A stretch of 64,000 bases of DNA from Nageia nagi (GCA_050084985.1 JBITNC010000001.1:85312001-85376000), one strand, 5' to 3'; shown: positions 12,710-25,496, counted from the stretch's first letter. Notes: generated from the sequence alone by a model not told the origin. Made by a program: numbers and translations.

Positions 12710-13322
12710 TGTTGGGATGGAGCTCGATTATCAATACGGAACATGCTATCAAAAGGGCAGAGACAAACAACAATAAATGGAGGAATAAAGTCATTGTGGA
12801 ATTTCAAAGCTGTGCAACTTTGGGCTGGAATTTCTATTTTTGGTGGAATGATGGTGGAAAGAGTTGTTAGGAATTAAAATGTGATGTACAAAATCACACT
12901 AGATATTATGTTGTTTACAAAGTGTCTGATATTATATATAGGCCATAATGTATAGATTATAGGTGGACTCTTGTTGTGTATGCATTGAGCATTGTTGATT
13001 GGTAATATTTGTTAAAGAGAAATACAAAGATTGATTAAAATTTATAAGTGTACTCTCTAGCATTGAATGATCATCAGAGATAGAACAACAAGGAAGTGTT
13101 GTTGATATATTTCTTTCTAGATGTAATGGCTTCAAGCACAAGGATTGATAGCTTCTCCGAGGATATAGCCCACATTGGGTGAACGTTGTTAATTTTCTTG
13201 TCTCCTCATTAGTGTTTTGGATTTTGTTTACTGTTTTATGTTCACATTATTTGTTCTGCATATTTAAATGAAATAAAAAATATATTGCTTCCTAAATTAT
13301 GCAAATTTAGTTCGTACCAACA
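12710..13322 (+). repeat. copia-1 5' LTR (613 bp)
   Basis: It starts TGTTGGGATGG and ends ACCAACA, the canonical TG...CA. It is matched in order by 17380-17614 plus 18934-19276. It contains TATATATAGG at about 12933, a possible promoter element. Confidence 0.9.
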
Positions 13323-13324
13323 AG

Positions 13325-13336
13325 TGGTATTAGAGC
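13325..13336 (+). promoter_or_regulatory. copia-1 primer binding site
   Basis: TGGTATTAGAGC lies two bases after the LTR and resembles the complement of the plant initiator tRNA-Met 3' end (TGGTATCAGAGC) with one change. It is the usual primer site of plant copia elements. Confidence 0.85.
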
Positions 13337-13393
13337 TTTTATGTTGGTGCTTGATAATTATTTTTGAGTTTATGATTGATTAGGAAAAGCAAT

Positions 13394-14167
13394 ATGGAAG
13401 AGGAAATACTAAGGGTAAAAGAATTCAATGGCACAAATTTTCAATATTGGAAGATGCAAATGGAGGATTACCTTTATCAAAAGGTTCTCAACTTGCCTCT
13501 TCAAGGAAAGAAACTAGCAAATTTGAATGATGATGAATGGGGGCTCTTCGACAAAAAGGCATAGGGAGTTGTGAGGTTATGTCTTAGCTCAAATGTTGCC
13601 TTCAATATCTCTAAGGAGCTATCAACAAAGGGATTTATGGATGCTTTGAAAGAGATGTATGAAAAGCCTTTAGCCTCTAATAAGGTACATCTTACAAAAA
13701 AGATGTTTAATTTGACAATGAATGAAGGTGGAAATATTTAAGACCATATAAATAATTTCAATAGTGTGACATCTCAATTAGATTTTGATGATGAGATCAA
13801 GGCATTGTTACTCTTGTGCTCTCTTCCTAAAAGTTGGAAAATATTTGTTATGGTTGCTAGCAATATTTCTTCTAACTCAAAACTTGTACTTGATGAAGTA
13901 ATTGGTACAATACTTAGTGAAGATATGAGGAGGAAATCTTCAGGTGAATATTCTACATATAGTTTAGATCTCACTACTGAAACTAGAGGAATATCAAGGG
14001 AAAGAGGTAGGGGTAGATCAAGAGGTAGATCTCAATATCAATCAAGTAGAGTTAAAAAGAATTTGGAATGTTGGTATTGTGGTAAAAAGGGCCACGTAAG
14101 GAGAGAATGTAGAAATATAATGACTAAAGATGGCAATGATGGTAATGCTAGTTCAAGTGGGAGTTAA
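13394..14167 (+). pseudogene. copia-1 gag
   Basis: Starts with ATG at 13394 (MEEEILRVKEFNGTNFQYWK), the typical copia gag opening in which the element-encoded capsid is made. One frame runs 257 codons to TAA at 14165 with only two internal stops (TAG 13562, TAA 13739). A basic Arg/Gly-rich stretch (about codons 200-215) precedes an intact CCHC zinc knuckle, CWYCGKKGHVRREC, which binds element RNA. It ends in a serine-rich tail. The ATG is preferred to the upstream in-frame TTG. Confidence 0.88.
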
Positions 14168-17100
14168 GAAAATAATGTTGAAAATGAAATTTTACAAAAT
14201 GCATTGATATTGTCTCTTGGTAAAATTGGTGAATATTGGGTCATTGATTTTGTTGCCTCTTTTCATGCTACTTCTCATAGAGAATATTTTATTGATTATG
14301 TTGCAGGTTTCAATGGTGAAGTATTACATGGTAATGACCATTCATGTAAAATTATTATAATTGGTACAATAAAAAAATAGAACATAATGGACTTTGTATT
14401 AAATAAAACACATTCCAAAATTAAAAAGAAATTTTATTTCAGCTAGCAAATTGGATAAGGAAGGGTATATGATTTCATTTGGTAATCTCACTTGGAAAGC
14501 AACCAAAGTCTCATCAGTAGTAGCAAAAATTTTAATGGTAGGCACTTTGTATTTACTTACCAATGTCTTGAGTTATTCTATGAATCTTATTTCAATAGGA
14601 GATAAAACTACCATGTGGCATAATAGACATGGACATATGAGTGAGTGAGGTATGAAAATCTCACATTCTAGAAAGTTGCTTCCTAATTTGAAAGAGGTTA
14701 ATTTGGGATTTTATGAAGAATATGTTTATGGAAAACAAAGAAGAGTGAGTTTCTTAAAACTGGTTAAAGAAAAAAAGAAAGAAAAATTAGAACTTGTACA
14801 CATTGATTTGTGTGGACCATCACAAATAACACCACTTGGGGTTTATCTTATTTGGTAACATTTATTAATGATTGCACTAGAAAAATATGGGTATTTCCAC
14901 TTAAAAAGAAAAATGATTTGTTTGAGGTATATAAGGTTTGGAAATCATTAATAGAAAATTAAATCAATAAAAGGATTAAATATCTAAAATCAAATAATGC
15001 TGGTGAATTTTGTGAAAAAGAATTTGATGATTTTTTTTCATGAAATGGCATTAGAAGGATTAAGGTAGTTCCTACAGCACCTCAAGAAAATAGGGTGGCT
15101 AAAATGATGAACAAGGGTACCTTGGAAAGGGTAAGAAGCATGAAAATACATGCTAGTTTACCTTTGTTTCTTTGGGCTAACATAATTGATACTGTTATGC
15201 ATTTAATTAATAGGTTTCCTTCGACTACCTTAGATGGAAGAATTCCAAAAGAAGCATGGACAGGTAAAAAGGTGAATTATTCTTTCCTAATATTTTTTAG
15301 TTGTGAGGCTTATGCACATATTAATAAAGAAAATAAAAAGAAATTGGATGTAAAGTCTCAAAAATGCTATTCATTAGGTATGGAGTTAATGGCTTGGGAT
15401 AACTTATGGGATATTAATAATTGTAAATTCATCAAGAGTAGATATGTTGTTTTCAATGAAAAGTGTTTGTATAAAGAGAGGTTATAAGAAAAGAAAAAAG
15501 AAAGGGAAAAACTAATGTATTTGGTTCTTGATGATGATGGAAAAAGCAATCCTAAGCTTCAAATAGAAGCTCCTCCGCAACCACAACCACAAGAATAAGA
15601 ACAACAACCTTAAACATCACCTACTTCTATTGTGAGAAGATCGTCAAAGAAATAAAAATCCCTCAATGTTTCTCTGATTATGTAATGCCTACAAGGGAAA
15701 GTAAGTTACCATATGACTTTTATCCTACACTTTATTATATGTTATATACTAATGTTGATGAACCTAAGTGTTTTGATGAAGAAAAATAATTGAGTACGTG
15801 AAAAAAGTACGAGCTTGATATGAAGGATGAAATGGACTCATTACTTCAAAACCAAACATGGGATTTCGTGAAACTCCCTAAAGATAAGAGATCCTTGAAA
15901 AACAAATGAGTTTATAGGTTAAAGAATGAAGTAAATTGTAAGCAAACGTATAAGGCTAGACTTGTGGTAAAGGTTTATGCTCAAAAGAAAGGAATTGATT
16001 ATGATAAAATTTTCTCAATGGTTGTCAAGATGACCTCAATTAAAATAATTCTTCATATTGTTGCATCATAAAGTTTTTTTATTGAATAATTGGATGTGAA
16101 AATAACATTCCTTCATGGATATTTTGAGGAGGATATTTATATACAACAACCTAAGGGATTTGAGGTAAAAGGTAAAGAGGGATTTGTATGTAGATTGGAA
16201 AAGAGCTTGTATGGCCTTAAACAAGCTCCAAGGCAATGGTATTTGAAATTTGATACTTTCATGGGAAAACTAAAGTTAATGAGATGTGAATTTGACTATT
16301 TGTTTTATTTCAAAAAAATAAGTAAAGAAAATTATGTTATTTTTCTCTTGTATGTGGATGACATGCTTATTGCAAGAACTAGCAAGAAGGACATTGATGA
16401 TCTCAAGAAAAGGTTGTCGAAAACATTCAAGATGAAGTATTTGGGTGAGGTAAGGAAAATCCTTAGTAAGAATATCACAAGAGATAAAGAAAACCACACT
16501 CTCATAGTGTCTCAAGAATACTATATTGAGAAGGTGTTAAGGAGGTTCAACATGAATAATGCAAAGAATGTTGCATAACCCTTGGGACCTAAATTCAAGA
16601 TTTCAAAGGAATTATGTCCAAAAATACAAGAGGAACATGATTATATAAATAAAATTCTCTATGGTTCAATGATTGGAAGCTTGATGTATGCAATGGTGTG
16701 CACTAGATCAAATATTGCATAAGTAGTAGGAGTGGTGAGTAGGTATATGAGTAATCCAGGTAAAGAGAATTGGAAAGCAGTAAAATGGATTCTCAAGTAT
16801 TTGAGAGGTACATCCAAATAAACATTATATTTTAGAGGTTCTAATGTTTGCTCTAAAGGTTTTGTAGATTCTAACATGGGAGGTGATTGTGATGGTGGAA
16901 GAATTGACACAAGATATATATTTACTATTGGTGGAACAACAGTTAGTTGGATTTCAAAACTCTAACAAGTTATGGATTTATGTACCACCAAATCAAAGTA
17001 TGTTGTTGCTACTGAGGCAAGTAAGGAGTTGATATTGTTAAAAATATTGATGAAGAACTTTGGAAAAGATCAAGAAGATGCAACTTTATAGAGTGATCGC

Positions 17101-17322
17101 TATAGTGGTATTCACCTTGTAAAGAACTCAATATTTCACTCTAGGACTAAGCACATTTAGCTAAGATATCATTTCATCAAGTTAACATTGGAGGATGGTT
17201 CAATAAGACTTGAAAAGATTCACACCTCTCATAATTCAGTAGAAATGTTGACAAAAGTTGTGATAAGGGAGAAATTTAGCTACTACTCAATTTTTATTAG
17301 TCTCATAGAGAGGCCAAGATGA
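14168..17322 (+). pseudogene. copia-1 pol (protease-integrase-RT-RNase H)
   Basis: Protease relic near 14238 reads WVIDFVASFHAT where the family has D-S/T-G, so the active-site triad is lost. A GAG-pre-integrase HxxxH stretch (MWHNRHGHMS, about 14610) is followed by an integrase core that keeps the first Asp (HIDLCGP, about 14800) and the Glu region (PQENRVAKMM, about 15080). The second Asp is replaced by Asn (LKSNNAGEF, about 14985). RT is the best preserved part: 16090-16578 includes SLYGLKQAPRQW and an intact YVDDM. RNase H follows to the stop at 17320-17322. Many in-frame stops (for example 14858, 15485 and 16576) show that it is dead. Confidence 0.92.
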
Positions 17323-17369
17323 GAAGCTTTTTGATACCTTACATTCTATAGAGAAATGCATTGATCTCT

Positions 17370-17379
17370 AAGTGGGAGA
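17370..17379 (+). promoter_or_regulatory. copia-1 polypurine tract
   Basis: AAGTGGGAGA directly precedes the 3' LTR, as expected for the plus-strand primer of reverse transcription. Confidence 0.8.
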
Positions 17380-17614
17380 TTATCAGGATGGAGTTTGATC
17401 ACCAATACAAAACATGCTACCAAAAGGGAAGTAATAAATAATAAGAAGTTGGAGGAATAAATCTAGATTGGAATTTCAATGTACTATGCAAACTTAGGCT
17501 AAAATTTCCATTTATGATGGTATGATGACATGAAGAGTTATTAGGAATTACAATGCAGTGTGCAAAGTTATGCTAGATATGTGTTGTTTATAAAGTACCT
17601 AATATTATATATAG

Positions 17615-18933
17615 AAAGGTTCATTTTAAGATCCCTTCCAAAAAAGTAACTTTGAAAATTTTTGCAAATCAATTTCTTAGGTGAGGTAATTTTAAAAAAA
17701 ATTGTAAAAATTACAAAGATGAATTTGAAACTAAAGAAAGAGTCATATAGTTTTTTGGCAAATTTAAAGAGTTTTGTATCAATATACTATTGGGTGGTAT
17801 CCATATGCTACCTAGTGGTAGCAATGTGGTACTAGGTGGTAAATGTCTACTACTGTGATGTGAATTGAGATGCAAGAGACCAATAAAATGGATGCTAATC
17901 ACATAATATAAATGTAATATAATGGAAGAAACATGCAAAATGATATTGCTCTCATTCTTGAATTCACACTACTTATTCAAGAGAATACAATCCATCATAT
18001 AGCAACCAAAAAATCAAAAAAATTGTAAAAATGTCTTTTTCTAAAAATAGCTAAAAAAAAAAATGAGTTGGATTGTGCCCAATTGGCAAATGCATCCCTC
18101 TTACAATAATCAACCTTAATTTAAAATATTAGGACTCACCTTAATGTGTAACAAATTATATTAAAGTTCTAACATGTAAAAAGCCCTAAAAATCTTGAGA
18201 GCATAAAGAAAAACTTAATTTTGGGATGGTAGATGGAGGAGTTGGGTCCCAAAAATGTAATTTTTGGAGCATTTAGAGAATCAAAAAGTTATGGCTTTGG
18301 CAAGGTGTATCATACTAGGTAGTAGCAAGAAGCTTGCTACTTGATGGTACCAATATATTACCAGGAGGCTACTACCAAGTGACAATAGTCTACTACTGAG
18401 CAGTAGTAGGTAGTCTTCTTTCTAGTGGCTTGTACAGGGTAGAAGTAGTCTACTATCGGGTGGTTGCTACTAAGTAGTATAAGTATACTATTAAGTACTT
18501 GCAATGTGCTACTGGATGGTGATAGTCTACTACTAGGAGGTAGGAATCTTGTATCAGGTGGTAGCAAATAGCTATTGAGAGGTAGCAGTATGCTACTAGG
18601 AGGAAATAAGATGCTATTAGGCAATAGTAGACTACTACTAAGAGGTATCAAATTTATATCAAGGTATTTATATTAGGTGACTTAGTCAAAATATATATAA
18701 TAATTTATAATTTTAAGATGAAGTTAGCTATTTATTATTTCCAAATATCAATGAAAAAATAAAAATTTATTTTAAAATATTGATGTAACATAGAAATTTG
18801 GGCAAGGAAAAAATTAAAAATAAAAATATTTAGTGATAAGGGTGTTTGTGTAATTCAAAAATTTACCAATTTCAATTTTAAGAAATTTAAAAATTTGCTT
18901 ATTAATGAATATTCATGGCTAAAATAAACCCTA
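17615..18933. mobile_element. Non-autonomous hAT-like DNA transposon inside the 3' LTR
   Basis: The element is flanked by an exact 8-bp duplication, ATATATAG (17607-17614 and 18934-18941), where the intact 5' LTR has the sequence once. Its ends are short inverted repeats: AAAGGTTCATTTTA at the left and TAGGGTTTATTTTA at the right read on the opposite strand, 11 of 14 matching. An 8-bp duplication with a YARNG-type terminus is the hAT pattern. No transposase is seen in 1,319 bp. The interior contains a degenerate minisatellite (listed separately) and AT-rich sequence. Confidence 0.78.
18300..18660. repeat. Degenerate CTACTAGGTGGTAGCA-type minisatellite
   Basis: Roughly twenty loosely spaced variants of a word like CTACTAGGTGGTAGCAA occur here, with a smaller cluster at about 17785-17865, both inside the hAT-like element. 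The repeat creates the apparent proline/serine/leucine-rich minus-strand ORFs at 18358-18651 and 17711-17938, which are not genes. Confidence 0.75.
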
Positions 18934-20079
18934 ATATATAGGCCATTATGTATAGATTAAAGGTGGGATTTTGTTCTATATTTGTTGAGCATTTTAGATT
19001 GGTAATATATGTTAAAAAGAAATACAATGATTGACTAGAATCTATAAGTGTAATCTCTGGTGTTGAATGTTCATAAGAGATAGAATAGCAAGTGTTATTG
19101 ATGTTTTCTTTTGATATAATTGCTCCAAGCATAAGGACTGATAGCTTCTCCAAGGACTTAACCCACATTGGGTGAACATCATTTAATTTTTATGTTCACA
19201 TTATTTGTTTTGCATATTTAAATGAAATAAAAAATATATTGCTTGTTGAAATATGAAAATTTAATTCATACTAATACATTGAAGGGAAAATCAATGGTGA
19301 TAAAATAAATGTCTATCTTTTTGAAAAATGTTTTTTGACTATGTAAATTTTTGGACACCACACCACCAACAAAATAGAGTGCTAGATCTAGATCAGATAT
19401 ATTATATTAAGTATAAGAGGATAAGCTAGCAAGTATTTGAATAACTTCAAATAGCCATCATGTATTTCCTACATATTGTATACATCCCACACTGTTCCTT
19501 CCATAAGCTTCATGTTTTGAGATTTTCTTCACTTAATCTCACCTTTCCAAACTAAATTCAATAGTATAGGAATTTTGAGGGCATACATTACATAGTCCAT
19601 GGAATTTCTAAACTCTCTAAAATGGCAAGTTCTTAAGTCAAAATGGTGATGTCATCAACAAATTTATAAATAATGAGTAAGGTAAGAATAAGTTTGTCTT
19701 TCTTAAACTTGTTGTTAATTTAGTGAAAATTATATTAAAGTGAGTTCAATTTAGAGGAATCAGGATGTTTGTGAATGTCGAAGTCTTTTTAGATTTGTAA
19801 GTTCATATCAGTCAACCTATTTTTGAAAAATATGTTTAAATATATAAGATATGATCATGATCCTATTCAAATTTGATGAATGATAAAAATGAATTAAAAA
19901 TACTTTTGACATCTTAATAGAAGGTAAGTTCCCCTTCTTAAAAAAAAAGAAACAGAAGGTAACTCCCATAAAAATAACAAGATACAAGAGTAGATCTTAA
20001 GGACACTGATAAAACAAAAGCTATTGTTTATAAGAACTTAAGAAAAGCCTCTCTCATAAGAGTGGAATAAATATATTAC

Positions 20080-21690
20080 TATTTCTATTGATGGATACCC
20101 CCAAGTGAATTATGATTGATAATGGCTCAAATTGAAATGTTATATTTCTTAATTATCTCAAATAATTAAAAATGTTAGTCTATATACTCACATAACCAAA
20201 CCCATATTAATATATTGGTATTGTGATAGTGCTTGAAATTTGGTACTCCTATTTATGTCCCCTTTTAGTCAAAATCACATGCTCTACTGGTTCTCAAAAT
20301 ACCCAAATGAGAAATGGATTTGAGCTAGCCATAGAGAGCCTTTAATGATTCTTTATGTTGTACCCTTGGGATACTAGTTCTCTTTTTTAGACTTTGATCT
20401 AAAATGTTATATATCCTTTTTTATATCATTCAAGGAATCTTGCACTACATTCTTCTCATTGGTCATGCATGGATTCATGAGGTGCATTATGTACCATGTA
20501 TGCTATATTATTGTTTAGAATATGAATATAATGACATCATGCAAAAAGTTATTTTTTATCCTAATCCATTTAAGTTCTACAATAATGCCTCCATTCAGCA
20601 AGAAATATTCATATCATTGAACAAGCTCATCATTATTGATAACAAATAAGTCACTTTTGTATCCACTCCTAGTTCTACTTCCACCATAGCTTCCACTTCC
20701 TCTACTACTTCAACATCCACATCTTCTTCCAATATTTTCATACCTACTTCCATAACCCCTTATACATCACCCACTTACAAGGTTAAGGATAAATTAGCTA
20801 ATTTCATCATTGTTGGTATTTGTGAATATGAGATATTTGATACAACTTTTCTTATGTAAACTATGAAAGATATTGGGCATTCTATCATTAGAAAGGATTA
20901 TAAAAAAAAAAGTATACTAATATCCATCAAACTCCCACACCTTGAGTCATCCTTGGTTTGTAGAAGAGTTTTTATAGCCTTATCTTCCCCTCACAACATT
21001 TACCAACAAGATATTGATGTAATTGAACTAGTCCACTTATCATTCCTTGAAGAATATTCCAAAGAAAAATACGATTGGAAAGGTTTTTGCCTAAGAAAAT
21101 AAGAGCACAAACCTTTCCATACACTCAAAGTCACCAATAGATAACCAAAATATATGAGTATATTAGGATATAGAGAATATTTGCTTCGAGAATATTATGA
21201 TAATGTATATGGGCACTTCCTCTCTTCTAAATCTAAAACTAGTAAAGAAGGATCATATAGTTTGAACAACATAGTATTCTTATCAGTTGATCTTTTTGAT
21301 GAAATAAAAGCTTGTCTTCCTATCTAGGATACCATGACATAATTTTCTTTACTTCTTGATAAGTTTTTACATTGAAGCAATATTTTATATGTTATCTAAA
21401 CTAGAAATGAGATACTTTAGACCTTTTCTATTAATACCAATATTGATCGTTCTACCATGTTATCAATGAGATGCCTATCTTAGATATTTATCCATGTTCC
21501 TCTCATCAAACATTTAGATATTTACACATCTCCCTCTAGACATTTAAGAAATAATTATCCTAAGATTGCTTGAAGGATATAGAACATGGGATTAGGATGT
21601 AGATATTTAGCCTTCACATATTCTAATTTACAAGAGTTCTTGAGATATATTAATCGATATAAAAGATTCAAAGATTGATCTTATAAATAA
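20080..21690 (+). pseudogene. Ty3/gypsy (Tat-lineage) protease-region fragment
   Basis: A decayed retropepsin-like stretch near 20115 reads IMIDNGSN followed by a spaced NV and LK pattern, as in plant Tat/Ogre proteases. It then reaches LIGHAWIHEVHYVPCMLYYC (about 20455), matching the LLGRPWIH...PSTLHQ block that follows the protease in this lineage. The same block occurs in the complete element at about 44615. After a Ser/Thr-rich linker (about 20650-20790) the same frame stays readable with stops to about 21680 (ORFs 20404-20649 and 20863-21102). No RT follows and no LTR was found, so this is an isolated fragment. The linker part has no recognised domain. Confidence 0.65.
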
Positions 21691-22186
21691 GATTTATTTT
21701 CTATTTCCATTAGTATTTCCTTGCATAATGATGGATTGCACTCTCAAAAAGAAGATCAACTATGATATGTTCACATGGATAGTTATCATAAATACCATAT
21801 AGAATCATGACCAAATATAATTACTTAATTAGGGATTACCATTTGAAAGGATCATTTATAACTTTATTGTTTAGTTTATCAATGAATATTATCTAAGGAT
21901 TTCTTCAAAATCTAAAGTCTGACTATTCCAATGAATTCAATATAAGTATTTACATGATATCCCTTAAGGATTAATTATACACTTTGATAGAGCCCTTAAT
22001 TTATATGATTCTACTATTCTAATGCCACACTAACATAGGTTCATTTGATGATATCTGAGGGACTAATATTAGATGAACTTTATCCACATCAAAGAACTTA
22101 ACATATAGACTTAATTATATTTACCACATTAAATGTAAGAATAAGTTGTAAGAAAGTATGTGGGGATGATAATGGTCAATTCATGG
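21690..22186. other. Spacer, nothing recognised
   Basis: Probably the tail of the gypsy fragment, but no domain or repeat can be supported. Confidence 0.4.
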
Positions 22187-22960
22187 TTAAGTGCAAGGAG
22201 ATGGGTCCACAAAATGGGCCAAAAGTGGATGTTTCTTTTCTTGATTTTTAGGTTTTGTCATAGTTGATCTCAACTTTTGAAACCCTTAGAGATGGAATAT
22301 TGAAAACTATCATTGGGATGAAAATGTAATCCTTAGAGTGTAGCTTTCAAATATGTAATTTATTCCAATACCTAGTTGATATAAATTAATTTATGATAGG
22401 TACTTCTAAAATCCACTATTTAAAATGTACTATTTTATGACCATACCATGCTCTACTATGAAAAACTTATTTTGATCTAAAATTTAATATATTTTTGAAA
22501 AAAGATACCAACCACACTAAAGATTGTGCAACATATTTTTTCATAATTTTTTGATGAACATTTTATTTTATTAATTTTTTATTGGCTGTAATTGTTATTT
22601 CAAAAAGTACCAATCTATGACATGCATAATTTGACTTAAACTTATCCTTAAAAAAAGGAATTATTTAATAATTAATTATCTATATACTTTGCACATATAA
22701 TATTTTTCATTATTTCCCCAAAAGCAAAAGTTATTCAAAAAAGTAATAGAACCTAATTTTTCAAGTTTAAGGACCATTTTCATTGAAAATGAATTTAAAA
22801 ATAGAAAATATAATAAAATTGTAAAAACATACAGATTTTTAATCTACACTCTTTTATATGAAATGGGTTTTAATTTTGTGGAAAAAATCATCATAAAACT
22901 TGATCAAACATCCATTGAAAGTCATAATTTATGGATCCCATTGCCATGAACAAGAAGCTA
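22187..22960 (-). mobile_element. R1 dispersed repeat, copy 3
   Basis: Opens with TGCAAGGAGATGGGTCCAC and continues collinear with copy 2: a block near 22330-22370 matches 7490-7540, and the stretch from about 22750 to 22900 matches about 7920-8070. The right end is not recognisable. Confidence 0.5.
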
Positions 22961-24243
22961 TAGGTCATATTTGATCTATCACTATATCCTTTATTATTGA
23001 AAATATAGCTAGATTTTTCTAAGCTTTGGAAATGGAGTTGTTAGATTCCTTCTAAATTTTCTTCTTTATAATTCTTCCTCATTTCATGGGGCTAAATTCT
23101 AACCTTGCTTTGGTTTCAGGATATACTTTGGATTTTCTATATTCTATTTTACAATATTTCTTTTGGGCAATTGCACAAGTTATGTCATACATTGGAGCAT
23201 AATAGACATACAAAGTTGTTATTTTTATATTTTATTTATTGATATTATACTCTTGAATCTATGAGGAGTTTAATTTATTTTAAGAAATATTTATCAAAAT
23301 TAACATATACATAAAATTATATTATTTACCACTCAATACATCTTGCAATTCCTTCAATGGCTATCAAATCAAATTTATGTAATCAAAGGGTTATATCCTA
23401 GTAGTCATCAATTAAAGAGTATACATATTTTACCAAAAAAACCAAGGTTATGCTCAACATCATATCACAATATTTTGTATTTATGAAATTGAACATCATA
23501 AAATTATTTAGCATGGATAGAACTTTGGCCTTTTTCAATCTTATATATGAAGTATTTTAGTTACGGATTGCATTAGGATGCCATCATGTGGGGTTGAGGA
23601 TATCAAATGAGAATGAAACATGTAGAGATAAAAGTGAAAGGAGAGAAGAACGTGAAAAGAGAAGAAACAAGAGAACTATAATAGAGCACATCATTCTTAA
23701 TTGTTCCTTTTTTATCACTAAATATTATTTTTGAATAAGGGGAACAGAAGTGAATTTTATCAAGTCCCCAAAACTTATTACTGATAATTCTTAGGGATAT
23801 AGCTTTTATGGATCTATTACAACTTTGTTTCTAGTTATATGTAACCAAATATCTTCAAATATTTGAAGTATAAAAATATCTAATATTTTTTATTGTATTT
23901 TTATAAAATTATTACACTATCTTTATCATCACTAGATAATTATGTGAGTAAGATTCAAACTATTAAGGATAATCATTTACAATTTTATCTCCCATGTAGA
24001 AAATGTTAAGGATAATAATTATTTAACACTTTACTTATATTTTATACAATTATGAGTTTAATTTGATTCCCTTTAACATATCATAAGATCCCTTAAATCA
24101 ATATATTTTTAAATAACAAAACATGCAAATGCAAATTGATAATTTAGGATGCGTTGTTATAAAACAACAAATGTTCTAAGGATTAACATATGATGTTCAC
24201 AAAATATTTTATTGAATATATATATAATGATTAGGATATAAAA

Positions 24244-24247
<4 letters not shown>

Positions 24248-24314
<67 letters not shown>
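24248..24314. repeat. (AT)n microsatellite
   Basis: About 33 uninterrupted AT units, ending before AGAGCGC. It is a self-complementary tract likely to be unstable in length. Confidence 0.95.
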
Positions 24315-24316
<2 letters not shown>

Positions 24317-24809
24317 CGCAAAAATTAGGCATGTCTCTTTTATATTAGTAATATAATACAATTAGAAATCCAAATTTGCTTCTTCTATTGTGGAAAAAAA
24401 CTCATGCACTAGTCTACTAACCATCAAATTATTTAATGATAAAAACTACTAAGTATAAAATCACTACACACATAGACATATAATAAAAAGAAAAGTATAG
24501 GATATACCATTATTATCTAAAATAAAAAATCTAATAATATTTGAAAGAAATTTTTTTTTATTATTATAAGATAAGAAAACTAATTTCATGAAATGCAAAG
24601 TGAATCTTAGTTGTATTTGTTATTATAATATGAAATTTATATTAATATCATCTAAAAAATTATTATCACTTTAATTATAGATAAATTAATCTCAATATCT
24701 TGCTTAGCTACATCTCTAACGTAGAAATTCTTACATCATAAAAAGATTATATTTTATAACATTAAATAATAAATTATATAACCATAATATATTAATTACA
24801 TCATTTTTT

Positions 24810-24812
<3 letters not shown>

Positions 24813-24846
<34 letters not shown>
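24813..24846. repeat. (AT)n microsatellite
   Basis: A second AT tract of about 17 units. Confidence 0.9.
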
Positions 24847-24849
<3 letters not shown>

Positions 24850-25496
24850 CTTTCTCATGTATTTGTAAAATACACCAATAAAAGAAATATCAAAAATATA
24901 TTTCAAATATGATTAAACTAATTTATATATAAATGGCCTTCTTATAGTTCAAACATTGTCAGTCTATTTTAGATATATATAGATAATTCTTCTTATATTA
25001 CTATTATTATTTTAGAAAAATTTAAAATTAAATTTGTATAATCTCTTCATATTATAATGAAAAATAAATTAAGATATACTTACTTTATATTCATAAATAC
25101 TATAAAATTTTAAAAATTGTAAGCATACAATTATTTTTCTAATATAATTTTTTGTGTAAATCAATTGAAATAAAGAACGATATGATATTATTATCTCTAA
25201 AAATATCAAATTAAAATTCAATGATATATTAATACAATCCTCATACTTTATCCTAAAATTCAACTTCATCTCATGCACTTGAGTTTTAGTTGTAACTCAT
25301 CTTCTCTCGAGATGTAGCCAAATTATGACAAAGCTCATAAAAAAAATATACCTAGACCTCCTCAAAATTGGGCCAATTTATAAAGATGGATGGTAGAATA
25401 TCTCTTTTATGTAAATATAGATATTTATAAAGAATTCAAGAATAAGATTTATTTGGATGAAGGAACTTGGGAACAAAAGATTATCTATGAGTAAAA

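Larger units (their letters stand above)
12710..19276 (+). mobile_element. Ty1/copia LTR retrotransposon, degenerate (copia-1)
   Basis: Complete layout: 5' LTR, tRNA-Met type primer site, gag, protease, integrase, RT, RNase H, polypurine tract and 3' LTR. Gene order with integrase before RT places it in Ty1/copia. Flanks are CACTC (12705-12709) and CATTG (19277-19281), a decayed 5-bp target duplication. Copy B of the duplicated segment carries the uninterrupted site near 31720. The two LTRs differ at very roughly one position in five over the parts compared by eye, so the insertion is old. The 3' LTR is split by a later hAT-like element (17615-18933). The LTRs also contain the chance ORFs at 12619-12807 and 12932-13141. 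Confidence 0.93.
17380..19276 (+). repeat. copia-1 3' LTR, split by a hAT-like insertion
   Basis: 17380-17614 matches the first part and 18934-19276 the remainder of the 5' LTR. The start has decayed from TGTTGGG to TTATCAGG and the end from CAACA to TAATA. The chance ORF 18902-19168 is a shadow of this LTR. Confidence 0.9.
8258..20000 (+). repeat. Ancient duplicated segment, copy A (interrupted by copia)
   Basis: Matched blocks with copy B, in the same order and orientation: 8258-8460 with 25178-25330; 9030-10445 with 25400-27660; 11221-12704 with 29930-31720; and 19281-19985 with 31730-32395. The last two blocks are contiguous in B but separated in A by the copia element at 12710-19276. 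Bases 10450-11220 have no counterpart in B and show only A/T-rich sequence. The copies are strongly diverged. The pair could be a segmental duplication or two copies of a larger unrecognised transposon; no terminal structure decides between these. Confidence 0.85.
22961..25177. other. AT-rich spacer with AT microsatellites
   Basis: Apart from the two (AT)n tracts listed separately, I see no gene. Short ORFs (for example 25069-25278 minus) have A/T-driven composition. Confidence 0.5.

Noticed and set aside
18358-18651. 97-codon minus-strand Pro/Ser/Leu-rich ORF
   Set aside because: Produced entirely by the TACTA-type minisatellite inside the hAT-like element.
23330-23700. Possible coding remnant in spacer
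   Set aside because: Checked in several frames; isolated short pieces only and no family motif.
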